From positions 6,021 to 12,336 of the forward strand of contig QHNF01000069.1 of assembly GCA_003218345.1 (NCBI GenBank): a stretch of DNA of 6,316 nucleotides, in the 5' to 3' direction. Below the pieces are notes generated by a model, which ran no database searches, had not been told where the DNA came from, and worked only from the letters and a program-made list of their open reading frames with translations. Positions 5,738 to 6,316 of this stretch are shown here, piece by piece. This DNA comes from Verrucomicrobiota bacterium (GTDB lineage Bacteria > Verrucomicrobiota > Verrucomicrobiia > Chthoniobacterales > UBA10450). The position numbers were made by a program, and so were the translations under genes. Every line of letters starts with the position of its first letter. Within the stretch, counting starts at the first letter, position 1.

Positions 5738-6178
5738 ATGGCTGAAGTCCAAAAAACCACGCAAAGCGGCGAGCTATCACAGCGCTTCATTGAATTTGTT
5801 ATGATGCACGCGCAGAACGCCGCGCTCTTTCTTGGTCAAATTCCAAATCCAAAAACTGGCCAGGGCGAAGTGAACCTGGATTTAGCCAGGATGTTCATCG
5901 ATCAACTGGCCATGATTCAGGAAAAAACGCGTGGAAACCTGACGAACGAAGAGGCGACCGTGTTGCGCAACGCTCTTTCCAATTTGCAAATGGCGTATGT
6001 GGAAGTCGCGCGGGAAACTCCCAAAGCCGCCGCGCAGCCGCAACCGGAGCAATCCGCGCCGGCACCTACACCCGAGGAACAACCGTCAGTAGGCACGCCC
6101 GAGCCATCAGCGCCGATTAGTTCGACCGAATCCGAGACGGAATCGAAGAAAAAATTCACAAAAAGCTACGGGCCGTAA
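5738..6178 (+). CDS. DUF1844 family protein
   Basis: A 146-residue soluble protein with no signal peptide. Residues about 12-92 match the DUF1844 pattern as I know it: FIEFVMMHAQNAALFLGQIP (17-36), then a VNLDLARMFIDQLAMIQEKT stretch (45-64), GNLTNEEATVLRNALSNLQM (66-85) and AYVEV. The domain is largely helical. Residues 95-146 form a Pro/Glu/Ser/Ala-rich, probably disordered tail ending in KKKFTKSYGP. No enzymatic function is established for this family to my knowledge, and I propose none. The ATG lies 3 bases after the TGA of the M16 protease gene with only a weak purine stretch (GAAACAGAA) upstream, which suggests translation coupled to the protease and co-transcription with it. The product lacks an export signal, so it acts in a different compartment from the exported protease. 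Confidence 0.88.
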   Translation: MAEVQKTTQSGELSQRFIEFVMMHAQNAALFLGQIPNPKTGQGEVNLDLARMFIDQLAMIQEKTRGNLTNEEATVLRNALSNLQMAYVEVARETPKAAAQPQPEQSAPAPTPEEQPSVGTPEPSAPISSTESETESKKKFTKSYGP

Positions 6179-6197
6179 TCGCTAATCCACTTTGCGT

Positions 6198-6236
6198 GTC
6201 ATCCCGAGCGCAGCGAGGGACCTCACACAGAGTGTG
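6198..6236. repeat. Short palindromic repeat element (dispersed REP-like type)
   Basis: The stretch beginning GTCATCCCGAGCGCAGCGAG resembles a short palindromic motif (GTCATCCYGAGCG-AGCGARGGA type) that I recall as scattered between genes in many environmental bacterial genomes. TCCC (6202-6205) pairs with GGGA (6217-6220) and an inner GC with GC, separated by two mismatches. Next to it CACAC (6224-6228) and GTGTG (6232-6236) form a second small hairpin. It lies 20 bases past the DUF1844 stop and may also work as the 3' end signal of that operon. Only one copy is present in the window, so dispersal is inferred. Confidence 0.5.
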
Positions 6237-6287
6237 CCATGTCAATTACCGGAGCGTGTTCAAAGCCGTCGTTGCGAGATCTAACGC

Positions 6288-6314
6288 CTTATGTAGGTGG
6301 ATTGACCACGTAAG
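6288..6314. repeat. Imperfect hairpin at the right edge
   Basis: CTTATGT (6288-6294) pairs with ACGTAAG (6308-6314), one pair being T-G. The stem continues with GGT/ACC after one bulged A; an alternative inner stem is GTGG/CCAC. No gene is recognisable between 6237 and the window end. It could be a terminator stem for a gene coming from the right, or part of the neighbouring repeat; the window ends too soon to tell. Confidence 0.3.
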
Positions 6315-6316
6315 AA

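Noticed and set aside
6239..6313. Plus-strand 24-codon ORF after the repeat element
   Set aside because: Very short, no ribosome-binding site, no recognisable product, and its end overlaps a hairpin.

Overview
The window reads as part of a chromosome from a soil-type Verrucomicrobiota bacterium (Chthoniobacterales / Udaeobacter-like), with moderately high G+C by eye. The lineage call rests on three things. One gene is a clear member of a small family restricted to Verrucomicrobia and Planctomycetes (Minf_1886-like). It sits in line with a DUF1844 protein. Most starts lack a Shine-Dalgarno sequence, and the left end carries Gly/Tyr-rich secreted proteins of a style I associate with that group. 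The species-level call is inference.

Left part (1-922, minus strand): two genes for small exported low-complexity proteins in tandem. The downstream one (1-180) runs off the window and has a signal peptide followed by a Gly-rich segment. The upstream one (333-922) encodes a signal peptide, a Gly/Arg/Tyr repeat tract and a C-terminal peptidoglycan-binding domain. These three parts lie in three different frames, so two +1 shifts break the gene. A hairpin follows its stop codon directly.

Middle (923-2613): a divergent intergenic region with a perfect 14-bp palindrome, then a plus-strand gene (1169-2446) for an exported 425-residue protein. That protein keeps the outline of a peptidase-MA-like (gluzincin) fold but has lost the HExxH histidines. 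A 167-bp gap follows and ends in a textbook intrinsic terminator only 7 bases before the next start codon.

Right part (2614-6178, plus strand): a probable operon of three genes. These are the Minf_1886-like protein (2614-3060), an exported double-domain M16 zinc protease of 880 residues (3092-5734), and a DUF1844 protein (5738-6178) starting 3 bases after the protease stop. In the protease the zinc site is intact only in the first half and the Arg/Tyr pair only in the second, so the two halves together make one active unit. A short palindromic repeat of a dispersed-element type and a second hairpin occupy the 3' end.

I see no RNA genes, CRISPR arrays, insertion sequences or phage genes. I do not see a clearly new multi-gene defence or mobile system. 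The most unusual items are the doubly frameshifted repeat protein, the pseudo-peptidase, and the terminator placed against an SD-less start codon.
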